From positions 1-64,000 of the forward strand of contig JASMLR010000005.1 in assembly GCA_030748575.1 (NCBI GenBank): a DNA stretch of 64,000 bases, read 5' to 3'. The first letter of the stretch is position 1. Each line of letters opens with the position of its first letter. This DNA comes from Phycisphaerales bacterium (GTDB lineage: Bacteria; Planctomycetota; Phycisphaerae; Phycisphaerales; SM1A02). Under the pieces are notes generated by a model. That model did not search any database, was not told the origin of the DNA, and saw nothing but the letters and a program-made list of their open reading frames with translations. A program made the translations under genes and the position numbers. This document shows positions 34,072 through 42,045 of this stretch, piece by piece.

Positions 34072-34870
34072 CCAGCCGCGGCGAGGCGCGTTGGCGGTCT
34101 GGCGGATCTCGCTTGGACTGTATTTCGTCACGATGACCGTGCTGACGCACCTGCCCAGAATGGAACCGCTCGGCCCGGGCCATGACGCCCCGGACAAGTT
34201 GGCCCACTTTCTGACCTTCGGCGGGCTGGCTGTTTTGCTTGAGCGGTCCCGGCTGGCCCCACGCGGGTGGATCGCCTTTGCCCTGATTGCCCTCTGGGCG
34301 CCGGTTGATGAGTGGACTCAGCAGTGGTTCTCGGTGTCGCGAACGACCTCGGTGGCCGATGTGGTGGGCGGTTGGATGGGCATTGCCAGCGCCGGCGTCG
34401 TGACGGCGGCGCTACGCCCGACGAAACGAGCGAGCGGCGCGTGGCGGCGAGGCATCGCCACCCTCGACGCCATGGTGGAACCTGGAACAGGGGGCATGCT
34501 GGCCGCCATCGTGGCGCTGCTCATCACCGCCGCCGCCTTTCCGATCATCTTCGGGCTCACATGGACCGCCGCCGGAGTGTCCCTTCCCAATGCCGCGGCG
34601 ATGCTGTCCATCGCCGCCGGGTTACTTGGCGCGGCGCCCCTCACGAGGCGGGCGTGGCGAAACGCGGGCGGCGCGAGTTGGCCCGCACCTCCGGCCTGGA
34701 CGTGGGTGCTGCTGCCCGTGGCGGCAACGGCAGGGTGGCTCGGAGGCGAGGTGCTGGCCACGATTGATGTGGCCGGGCTCGGCACGGCGGGCGCCCTCAT
34801 GGGGGGAGTGATCTGGTGCGGCGTCGCGGCGGGGCTGGGATGGCGGCGGGTTGGAGTCGTCAATGGCTGA
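34034..34870 (+). CDS. VanZ-like integral membrane protein
   Basis: 278 residues with several transmembrane helices. The first third has the VanZ-like pattern DKLAHFLTFGGLAVLLERS followed by WAPVDEWTQQWF; the remaining two thirds hold about four more hydrophobic segments not found in minimal VanZ proteins. The function of most VanZ family members is unknown beyond teicoplanin resistance in enterococci. ATG 34034 is preferred over the TTG three bases upstream; it overlaps parA by 38 bp and murJ by 8 bp, so coupled translation is likely. Confidence 0.75.
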   Translation: MRPQPKVPSPLDSQPRRGALAVWRISLGLYFVTMTVLTHLPRMEPLGPGHDAPDKLAHFLTFGGLAVLLERSRLAPRGWIAFALIALWAPVDEWTQQWFSVSRTTSVADVVGGWMGIASAGVVTAALRPTKRASGAWRRGIATLDAMVEPGTGGMLAAIVALLITAAAFPIIFGLTWTAAGVSLPNAAAMLSIAAGLLGAAPLTRRAWRNAGGASWPAPPAWTWVLLPVAATAGWLGGEVLATIDVAGLGTAGALMGGVIWCGVAAGLGWRRVGVVNG

Positions 34871-36437
34871 CGGATTTGAACGCAACACACGTACCGTGAT
34901 GGTGCTCACGTTCCTGAGCAGAATCACCGGGCTGCTCCGCGACGCAACCCTCAGTCGGATTCTCGGCACGCACGAGGCGATGAGCGCCTTCGGATTCGCA
35001 TTTCTCATTCCGAATCTGTTCAGACGACTGTTCGGGGAGGGCGCGTTGTCTGCGGCGTTCCTGCCGACGTATCAGCGGCTCTCAGAGAACGATGCAAAGC
35101 GCGCAGCCGCGCTCGCGGGAGCCATATTGGGCGGTTTGGCCGCGGGGCTCGGGGCGTTGGTGGTCGTGGGAGAAGCGGTGCTGTTTCTGACTTCGGCTGC
35201 TTACGAGCACGAAAACATGGCGGTGTGGTTCATGATGATGACGCTGCCATACGCGCCGCTCGTGTGCAGCGTCGCCATTGTGGGCGCCATGCTCCACGTG
35301 CACGGTCGCTTCGGACCCACCGCGGCGGCGCCACTTGTTCTCAACGGCTGCCTGATCCTCGCAGCGACTGTCGGCTGGTATCTGATTGGCGCAGAAACGC
35401 CGCGCGAACGCATGATGGTCGCGGCGATTCTCTCGGGATCGGTCGTACTGGCCGGCATCCTCCAAGTCGCCTGGTCCATGCTTGTGCTTCGAAGGACGGC
35501 GACCTGGACTCTGGACCTCGCCTCCGCTCGCACGCCCATGGGGGAGGTGCTTCGTCGCGCAGGGCCGATGATTCTGGGCCTCGGCGTGCTTCAGTTGAAC
35601 ACATTGCTGGACGGGCTCATCGCCTCGGTTCCGCTCTGGTTTGACGCTGCGTCAGTCGGCATCAACTACCCGATGGACGATCACAGCCTCGCCGTCCTAC
35701 AGTACGCCCAGCGGCTGTACCAGTTTCCACTCGGCGTCTTCGGCATCGCCGTGGCCACCGCGATCTACCCACTACTAACCAGGCGGAAGGATGAACCCGG
35801 CCCGTTCGTCTCGACCGTACGGCGGGGCGTTCGACTGGTCCTCTTCATCAGCGTCCCCGCGGGCGTCGGTCTGATTCTGGTGCGGGAGCCGCTCACCGAA
35901 GTGATTCTTCAGGGCGGCGCGTTTGACGCAGCCGACACGTCCCGGGTGGCATTTGTGCTGCTTGGATACGCAACCTGCATCTGGGCCTACATGCTTGGAC
36001 AGGTTCTGACCCGCGCGTTCTATGCGCGAGACGAAGTCAAGACGCCCGTTCGCATTGCTGTGGCGATGGTCGGGCTCAACCTCGCCCTCAACCTCACACT
36101 CATCTGGCCACTGCATGTCGCCGGCCTTGCGTGGTCCACAGCCGCCTGCGCCATGATTCAGTCCATCATCATGGCGGTGATCCTCCATCGACGCGGCGTC
36201 TCCATCTTCAACGCCGCGGTGGTGACCACCACGGTGCGCATCTGTGTGGCCACCGCGATCATGGCCGCGGTCGTCGGGGGTGTCATGGCCGTGTGGACGC
36301 CCGGAGAGACGTGGATTGCCGAGATGATCAGGCTGACCGTCGTGACGGCTGCGGGAGCCGCCGTCGTGCTGGCGTGTGCCGTGGCACTTCGCATGCCGGA
36401 GTTGCGATGGGCGCTCGGTCTTGAAGAGACCCCTTGA
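34863..36437 (+). CDS. murJ: Lipid II flippase MurJ (MviN)
   Basis: Polytopic membrane protein of the MOP superfamily, 524 residues with about 14 hydrophobic segments. It flips the peptidoglycan precursor lipid II. The N-terminal block TRTVMVLTFLSRITGLLRDA, the FLIPNLFRRLFGEGALSAAFLP signature and YQFPLGVFGIAVATAIYPLL are conserved MurJ motifs. The start at ATG 34863 lies within the end of the VanZ-like gene after GGAG. Its presence supports a peptidoglycan wall. Confidence 0.95.
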   Translation: MADGFERNTRTVMVLTFLSRITGLLRDATLSRILGTHEAMSAFGFAFLIPNLFRRLFGEGALSAAFLPTYQRLSENDAKRAAALAGAILGGLAAGLGALVVVGEAVLFLTSAAYEHENMAVWFMMMTLPYAPLVCSVAIVGAMLHVHGRFGPTAAAPLVLNGCLILAATVGWYLIGAETPRERMMVAAILSGSVVLAGILQVAWSMLVLRRTATWTLDLASARTPMGEVLRRAGPMILGLGVLQLNTLLDGLIASVPLWFDAASVGINYPMDDHSLAVLQYAQRLYQFPLGVFGIAVATAIYPLLTRRKDEPGPFVSTVRRGVRLVLFISVPAGVGLILVREPLTEVILQGGAFDAADTSRVAFVLLGYATCIWAYMLGQVLTRAFYARDEVKTPVRIAVAMVGLNLALNLTLIWPLHVAGLAWSTAACAMIQSIIMAVILHRRGVSIFNAAVVTTTVRICVATAIMAAVVGGVMAVWTPGETWIAEMIRLTVVTAAGAAVVLACAVALRMPELRWALGLEETP

Positions 36438-36449
36438 TGAGACCTGGTA

Positions 36450-37733
36450 TCAGTCGACCGACCACTCCACGCCGTCACGCGTAACCGGCCGGTACAACGT
36501 GTCTCGCTCGACGGGCGTCAAGCCGGCCTCACGCAGCACCCGGTGAAGTTCCTGCACACCGGTTTCCTGGTGGGTTCCACATCCGTCGACCTTGGTGATG
36601 TCGTACCAGACCACGGTGCCGTCAATATCGTCGGCGCCGCCCATCTGCAGCATCAATTGCGACGCAGGAAGCGTCTGCATGATCCAGAATGCCTTCATGT
36701 GTGGAATGTTGTCGAGCATGAGCCGCGCGATGGCAATCGTTCGAAGGTTTTCAACGCCGCTCGGTCCATAGAGCCGCTCCAGCGCGCTGTCATCAGGGAC
36801 AAAGGGAAGTGGAATGCAGGCCTGATACCAGCCGCGATCGCACGTGCGGGTCGTCGGCAATCGCTCCGCTGGATAGTTCGCATCTGGCCCGCTCAATACA
36901 ACCTCGCTGCCGTCGCCGATTCCCTGAGATGATGCCCATTCGTGGAGCGCAGCATCCTGTTGGCCCCGCAGTAGGTGCATGTGCTTGAGCCGCTCGCCCC
37001 GGTTCTCAACATGCCCGTACAACATGGTCGCGTTGGTGTGGATGCCCAATTCGTGGGCGATGCGGTGCACGTCCATCCAGGCATCGCCACGAATCTTGCC
37101 CTTGAACGCCTCGTCGTGCACCCGGTCGTCAAACACTTCCGCCCCGCCTCCCGGGAGCGAGCCCAAGCCTGCGGCGCGAAGATCAAGCAGCACGGAGCGG
37201 ATGCCCTCGGCGCCATCGCGGCCGCGTTTGGAGATCCTCGCCAGGTGCACGATCTCCACGGCCGTAAAGGCCTTGATGTGCAGGCAGGGAGCCTCTTCGT
37301 GAATGGCCTGCAACATGTCGGTGTAGAAGTCGAAGGGGTGGTACGGGTGCAAACCGCCAACGACATGCATCTCCGTGGCGCCTTGAGACGCGGCGGCCGC
37401 CGCCTCCTTACGCACCTCTTCGATGGTGTACTCGTACGCGCCCTCCTCGCCTCGCTTTCTGGCGAAAGCGCAGAATGTGCAGGAGAGGGCGCACACGTTG
37501 GAGTAATTGAGATGTCGGTTGACGTTGTAGAAGGCCGTGTCGCCGTGCATCCGCCTTCGAACCAGGTCGGCCATGCCGCAGACCGACCAGAGATCCGATG
37601 AGTCGTACAGCGCCGCGCCGTCCTCAATCGTCAATCGCTCGCCGGCAACGACTTTGTCGTATACGGCGTGAAGCGAGGGGTCGGACACAGAGCGTGCTGG
37701 CGTGGTCTGCAGTGAGGTCATGGAACTCGGCAT
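36450..37733 (-). CDS. mqnE: Aminofutalosine synthase MqnE
   Basis: Radical SAM enzyme joining S-adenosylmethionine to a chorismate-derived enolpyruvyl-benzoate to make aminodeoxyfutalosine, the entry to the futalosine route for menaquinone. The CALSCTFCAF motif gives the 4Fe-4S cysteines; GGLHPYHPFDFY and GADDIDGTVVWYDI match MqnE rather than MqnC. 427 residues. ATG 37733 or ATG 37721 could start it. No other mqn genes are nearby. Confidence 0.9.
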   Translation of the reverse strand: MPSSMTSLQTTPARSVSDPSLHAVYDKVVAGERLTIEDGAALYDSSDLWSVCGMADLVRRRMHGDTAFYNVNRHLNYSNVCALSCTFCAFARKRGEEGAYEYTIEEVRKEAAAAASQGATEMHVVGGLHPYHPFDFYTDMLQAIHEEAPCLHIKAFTAVEIVHLARISKRGRDGAEGIRSVLLDLRAAGLGSLPGGGAEVFDDRVHDEAFKGKIRGDAWMDVHRIAHELGIHTNATMLYGHVENRGERLKHMHLLRGQQDAALHEWASSQGIGDGSEVVLSGPDANYPAERLPTTRTCDRGWYQACIPLPFVPDDSALERLYGPSGVENLRTIAIARLMLDNIPHMKAFWIMQTLPASQLMLQMGGADDIDGTVVWYDITKVDGCGTHQETGVQELHRVLREAGLTPVERDTLYRPVTRDGVEWSVD

Positions 37734-37887
37734 GGTAGCGATCGACTATCGGACGTCGGTCTGCGCGGGACATGTGGGCCACGCGCGGCCAGTTCGTCGA
37801 CCCAGACCTGTTTTTCGCTTTCTGCCGGGCCTGCGCGAAGTGCCGGCGGGCGCTTGTCGATTCTGTCCAGTGAAGGACCTCTCTCCC

Positions 37888-38082
37888 ATGCAGCGACCAG
37901 TGACATGCCGCGACCATCCCACATCACTCCCGTTCCCGGTGGATGTGGCTCGGGCGATGCGCACACCTCGCCAGCATCTTCGGCTGATGAAACTCGACTC
38001 CAACCGAACGCTCCGCGGGCTGGCCATCAAGCTCGGCTGCCTTGGCTGGTTCGACACGCCGCCCGGACCCCGCGCCGCCTGA
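37888..38082 (+). CDS. Possible small protein upstream of mobA
   Basis: A 64-residue frame in the 369-bp gap between mqnE and mobA, with a GAAGGA motif 10 nt before its ATG and a stop 20 bp before mobA. The product is basic and has no recognised domain. The gap holds no other likely gene. Coding status is uncertain. Confidence 0.3.
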   Translation: MQRPVTCRDHPTSLPFPVDVARAMRTPRQHLRLMKLDSNRTLRGLAIKLGCLGWFDTPPGPRAA

Positions 38083-38102
38083 GCCGATAGGCTCCCGGTG
38101 TC

Positions 38103-38663
38103 ATGCACCCTCAACCACTTGCCGCCGCCGTCCTCGCTGGAGGGCGGAGCACCCGCATGGGCAGCCCGAAGCAACATGCCATGGATGGAGGCTGCACGCT
38201 CGGTGACCGGATGCTGACGCTCGCCGACGCCTGCTGCGCGGACGTTGTGGTGTCGGGCCCTCCGGGTGCGATCCCGGGTCGTCAACACATCGAGGATCTC
38301 GCGCCGCACGCGGGCTGGGGCCCCCTCGCAGGCATCGAAGCCATGCTCGCCGACGGGCGCGCCAACCGGTGGCTGGTCCTTCCATGCGACATGCCTGCAC
38401 TCACGATCTCGGACGTCCGCAGGCTGATCGATGCCGAAGGCCCGGTGTGCTGCTTCGGCCGGCCCGAGCAGCCTGCCAAGCCGCTGCAGTTGCCCGTGAC
38501 CATCACGGTGGCCATGCTTCCGTCCATCCGGGCCCATCTGGAATCCGACCGCCGGGCACTCGGCGGATGGCTCAGCACCATTGACGTCACGATCGTCGAT
38601 GCTCCACCCGCTCCACGTCTCAGAAACGCCAATCGGCCGGAGGATCTGGCCGAACCGCGGTAA
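38103..38663 (+). CDS. mobA: Molybdenum cofactor guanylyltransferase MobA
   Basis: Attaches GMP to Mo-molybdopterin, making the MGD form of the cofactor. The N-terminal nucleotidyltransferase motif AAAVLAGGRSTRMGSPKQ is clear and LPCDMPALT provides the metal-binding Asp; 186 residues. It lies one gene away from a YdeP-type oxidoreductase, which is expected to need bis-MGD, so the two may be functionally linked. Confidence 0.88.
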   Translation: MHPQPLAAAVLAGGRSTRMGSPKQHAMDGGCTLGDRMLTLADACCADVVVSGPPGAIPGRQHIEDLAPHAGWGPLAGIEAMLADGRANRWLVLPCDMPALTISDVRRLIDAEGPVCCFGRPEQPAKPLQLPVTITVAMLPSIRAHLESDRRALGGWLSTIDVTIVDAPPAPRLRNANRPEDLAEPR

Positions 38664-38679
38664 TCCTTCGCTCCACGGG

Positions 38680-38685
38680 TATAGT
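38680..38685 (+). promoter_or_regulatory. Possible -10 element upstream of pilT
   Basis: TATAGT, 45 bp before the pilT ATG, in the 67-bp gap after mobA; pilT itself has a GGAG SD, so this would be a leadered transcript. No good -35 is seen. Confidence 0.3.
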
Positions 38686-38730
38686 GATTCTCGGGAAGGG
38701 CGTTCCCGATCCGGAGGGCTGGAGCCCGGC

Positions 38731-39840
38731 ATGACCGACCACCTCGACATGGAACGACTGCTCCTTGGCATGAAGGAGTACGGCGCGAGTGACCTGCACA
38801 TCAAGCCTGGTTCACCGCCGGTGTATCGCATCGCGTCCAAGTTGCACGCCATACAGAGCCCGCCACTTACGCCCGACGACACCAGACACGTGCTGCTCGC
38901 CGTCGTACCGGACGATCAGACGATGGCGCTCGAGGACCGAGGCGGCGTCGACTTCTCGTTGAAGGACAAGAACGGCGAGCGGTTCCGGTGCAGCGTGTTT
39001 CACTCGGGCGGGACACTTCACGGCGCCATCCGTCGCGTGCAGCCGGAGATTCCCGACTTTGAGGCCCTCCACCTTCCACCGGTCTATCACGACGTCACGG
39101 ACGCGACACACGAAGGGCTCGTCATTGTGTGCGGCGTCACCGGAAGCGGCAAGTCCTCCACGCTCGCCGCGATGATCAATCACATCAATCTGAATCGGCA
39201 CTGCAACATCATCACCATTGAGGATCCGATTGAGTTTGAGTTCAAGCCAAAGCACTCCTACATCAGTCAGCGTGAAATCGGTATTGATGTGCCGGACTTC
39301 CCGACCGCCCTGCGTTCGGCCGTTCGACAGGACCCGGACATTCTGATGATCGGGGAGCTCCGAGATCGCGAGACCATGCTCGCCGGCATTCAAGCCGCCG
39401 AGACCGGGCACCTTGTGTTCTGCACGCTTCACACAGCCGACACCATGCAGGCTTTCTCTCGCATCCTGGAGTTCTTCCCGACGAGCGACCACGGATTCAT
39501 CCGGTCAAGTCTCGCCGTCGGGCTCAAGGGCATCATGGCCCAGCGGCTTCTGCCATGCGCCCACGAAGATGTGCAGCGGGTTCCAGCGACCGAAGTGCTG
39601 CTCAGCACTCCAACGGTGATCGACCGGATTCGAGAGGGGCACGAAGAGGATCTTCACGCAGTACTTGCAGGCAGCGGCGAGTCGGGAATGCACGACTTCA
39701 CAACCAGCCTGGCCCACTTGGTGGAGGCGGACCTGGTCGATCTGAAAGTCGCTGAGCAATATGCGCCCAACCGCGAGGCGTTGCGAAGCAGAGTTCGGGG
39801 CATTGAGGTTCGCGCCGACTTGCTGGTGGGCAAGCGGTAG
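38731..39840 (+). CDS. pilT: Type IV pilus retraction-like ATPase PilT
   Basis: Hexameric secretion-family ATPase of 369 residues. Walker A is GVTGSGKSST, the Asp box is IEDPIEF, Walker B lies in RQDPDILMIGELRD and the His box in CTLHTADTM. This matches PilT/PilU, which retract type IV pili. The start is ATG 38731 with GGAG upstream. No other pilus genes adjoin it; the pseudopilin at 12.6 kb is the only other related gene in the window. Confidence 0.92.
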   Translation: MTDHLDMERLLLGMKEYGASDLHIKPGSPPVYRIASKLHAIQSPPLTPDDTRHVLLAVVPDDQTMALEDRGGVDFSLKDKNGERFRCSVFHSGGTLHGAIRRVQPEIPDFEALHLPPVYHDVTDATHEGLVIVCGVTGSGKSSTLAAMINHINLNRHCNIITIEDPIEFEFKPKHSYISQREIGIDVPDFPTALRSAVRQDPDILMIGELRDRETMLAGIQAAETGHLVFCTLHTADTMQAFSRILEFFPTSDHGFIRSSLAVGLKGIMAQRLLPCAHEDVQRVPATEVLLSTPTVIDRIREGHEEDLHAVLAGSGESGMHDFTTSLAHLVEADLVDLKVAEQYAPNREALRSRVRGIEVRADLLVGKR

Positions 39841-39846
39841 GCTCGC

Positions 39847-42018
39847 TTACTCCGATGTGCGTTCGATCGTGGCAACGAAGCCCTTGAATCCGGGCGTCTT
39901 GCTCGATGGGTCGACCGTTCGAGGCACCAGAACATTGCACTCCGGGAAGTACATCGCCGCGCCGCCTCTGCACACGTCAAAGCTGAAGGCGGTCGCCTGC
40001 ATCGCGCCAGTGTCCGTTCGCACCTGCACACGATCGCCTTCGGAAACGCCCCACGCCGCCATGTCCTCGCCGTTCAGCAGAACGGCGTCTCGCACCGGTG
40101 TGCCGCGATAGACATCCTCATCTTCGTACACGACGGTGTTGAACTGACCTTCGCTCCGAACCGTGACCACTCGAACCTGCCGATCGGCAAGTGGCTCGGG
40201 CTGCGGAATGTCGCCGCCGTGCACGATGACTCGCCCGCTCGGCGTGCCAAACGTCGGGGTATGAAAGGTCCGACCGCCAACTTGAAACTCCTCGCCTGCC
40301 GCAAGGTCGCCATACCCGGGAACAACCTCTGCGATGGCATCGCGGATGCCCTCATGAGAACGCAGCGACTGCCAATCGACCGGGTTTCCCTCCGGCAGAG
40401 CACGCTCCGCCAGATCAGCGATGACCTCGGACTCGGCGCGAGGGCCTGCGTGTCGCGGCTCGCCTCCATCGCTGAAGCGTACATAGTTGAACATGCTCTC
40501 TTGGGTGGTCGCCTGTGGCTCTTCATCGCGAGCAAGGACCGGAAGAATGATCGTTTCGCGGCCCCGCGCCTGCACGTGGCCGGTATTAAGTGTTGTGTTC
40601 AGATGCACGACGGTTCCGATGCGCTGCATCGCCTGCGCCGCAAAGGCTGCGTCCGGATTGCTTCCGACCAGGTTTCCTCCGAGGCACAGGGCGAAGTCCA
40701 TGCCGCCCGCGTGCGCGGCCTCCATACACGCCATGGTGTCCAGGCCCGGTGACGTCGGAATCGCGCCATCCCAGCGGCGGCACATGGCGTCCAGAAACGC
40801 GGGCTTCAGGGCGGGCACCACACCCATGCTGCCGATGCCCTGCACATTGGAGTGACCACGCAGCGGCAGCAGGCCTCTGCCGCGGCCGCCGATCATCCCT
40901 CGCGAGGCTGCGAGCGTGCCGAGAATCTGAACAGTGCGGACGCCAGCGACATGATGGGTCAGCCCCATCGCCCACGCAAAGATGGTTCCCGATGAGGCGG
41001 CGTACATATCGGCGATGCGATCAATGGTTGGTCTGTCCACACCACTGGCCTCGACGACCACCTTCCAATCAAGCGCACTGACCTGCTGCTCCCATGCATC
41101 CCACCCCTCGGCATGGGCCGCGAGGAAGGTGCGGTCCAAACGGTCAGTCTCAGCAAGTCGCTTCATGACGCCGGCCATGAGCATTGCGTCTCCACCGACG
41201 GCTGGCTGCACGTACAGATCAGCGATGCGTGAGGCCCGAAGCATGCTGCGGGCATCACTGGGGATCTTGAACCGCACCAGCCCCGGCTCGCGGAGCGGAT
41301 TGATGACGATGACACGGCCACCGCGGCGGCGAACCTTCACCAGCGATCGCATGAACCGAGGGTGATTGCTCGCGGGGTTGGCGCCAATGACCACAACGAG
41401 GTCCGCGTGGTCAAGATCGTCGAGCGTCACGGTCGCCGTACCGGATCCAACCACGCTCGTCAGTCCCACGCCAGAAGCCTGGTGGCAGTAGTACGAGCAG
41501 TTGTTCACATTGTTGGTGCCACGAATTCGCGCCGCGAGTTGGAGCAGGAACCCCGCTTCGTTCGACGACCGGCCACTGAAGTAGTAGAAGGACCGTGAGG
41601 GATCGACCCGCTGCATCGCCGATGCCGCTCGCTGCATGGCTTCATCCCAGGACACGGGTCGAAACCGATCGTCCAGAGATGTGGCAATGAGCGGCTGCGT
41701 CAGGCGGCCGAGACGCTCCAATTCCCGTGGCGTCAGACGCTCAAGTGTCGAAAAGGGCGTATCTCTCAGCACCTCGGGCCGGATACCACCCTGTAAATCC
41801 GCCGCCATAGCCTGTACGGACTTCTTGCAGACCTCGGGAAACCGGCCTGCCTCATTGACCATGCCGCCGCGGCGGCCACCCATGCCCAGCGCGCACGTCT
41901 TGCAGGCATTCCTGCTCCGCAAGGCCCGCCACATGCGCCGGAGCCCGCCCGAGGCGATCGCCGCGCGAAGCGTATAGCGGATTGATCTCCACCCTCCACC
42001 ATGTCGTACCGGTCGCAT
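39847..42018 (-). CDS. Molybdopterin oxidoreductase of the YdeP/FdhF-like alpha-subunit family
   Basis: A 723-residue DMSO-reductase family protein. The N-terminal block RSRNACKTCALGMGGRRGGM and GRLTQPLIATSLDDRFRPVSWDEAM are characteristic of YdeP. The C-terminal molybdopterin-dinucleotide domain includes FGTPSGRVIVHGGD and VTVRSEGQFNTVVYEDEDVYRG. YdeP is linked to acid resistance in Escherichia coli, but its reaction is unknown. ATG 42018 carries TACCAT 6 nt upstream, and homologous sequence begins right after it. It is divergent from the receiver-kinase gene. Confidence 0.9.
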   Translation of the reverse strand: MRPVRHGGGWRSIRYTLRAAIASGGLRRMWRALRSRNACKTCALGMGGRRGGMVNEAGRFPEVCKKSVQAMAADLQGGIRPEVLRDTPFSTLERLTPRELERLGRLTQPLIATSLDDRFRPVSWDEAMQRAASAMQRVDPSRSFYYFSGRSSNEAGFLLQLAARIRGTNNVNNCSYYCHQASGVGLTSVVGSGTATVTLDDLDHADLVVVIGANPASNHPRFMRSLVKVRRRGGRVIVINPLREPGLVRFKIPSDARSMLRASRIADLYVQPAVGGDAMLMAGVMKRLAETDRLDRTFLAAHAEGWDAWEQQVSALDWKVVVEASGVDRPTIDRIADMYAASSGTIFAWAMGLTHHVAGVRTVQILGTLAASRGMIGGRGRGLLPLRGHSNVQGIGSMGVVPALKPAFLDAMCRRWDGAIPTSPGLDTMACMEAAHAGGMDFALCLGGNLVGSNPDAAFAAQAMQRIGTVVHLNTTLNTGHVQARGRETIILPVLARDEEPQATTQESMFNYVRFSDGGEPRHAGPRAESEVIADLAERALPEGNPVDWQSLRSHEGIRDAIAEVVPGYGDLAAGEEFQVGGRTFHTPTFGTPSGRVIVHGGDIPQPEPLADRQVRVVTVRSEGQFNTVVYEDEDVYRGTPVRDAVLLNGEDMAAWGVSEGDRVQVRTDTGAMQATAFSFDVCRGGAAMYFPECNVLVPRTVDPSSKTPGFKGFVATIERTSE

Positions 42019-42024
42019 GGCGGG

Positions 42025-42038
42025 ATGGTACGTACCAT
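42025..42038. promoter_or_regulatory. Palindromic divergent -10 element
   Basis: ATGGTACGTACCAT is a perfect 14-bp palindrome presenting TACCAT on both strands. On the minus strand TACCAT is 6 nt from the YdeP ATG (42018); on the plus strand it is 7 nt from GTG 42046 of the receiver-kinase gene. The two leaderless promoters would overlap completely, so their firing should be mutually exclusive. Confidence 0.55.
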
Positions 42039-42045
42039 GACGCCC

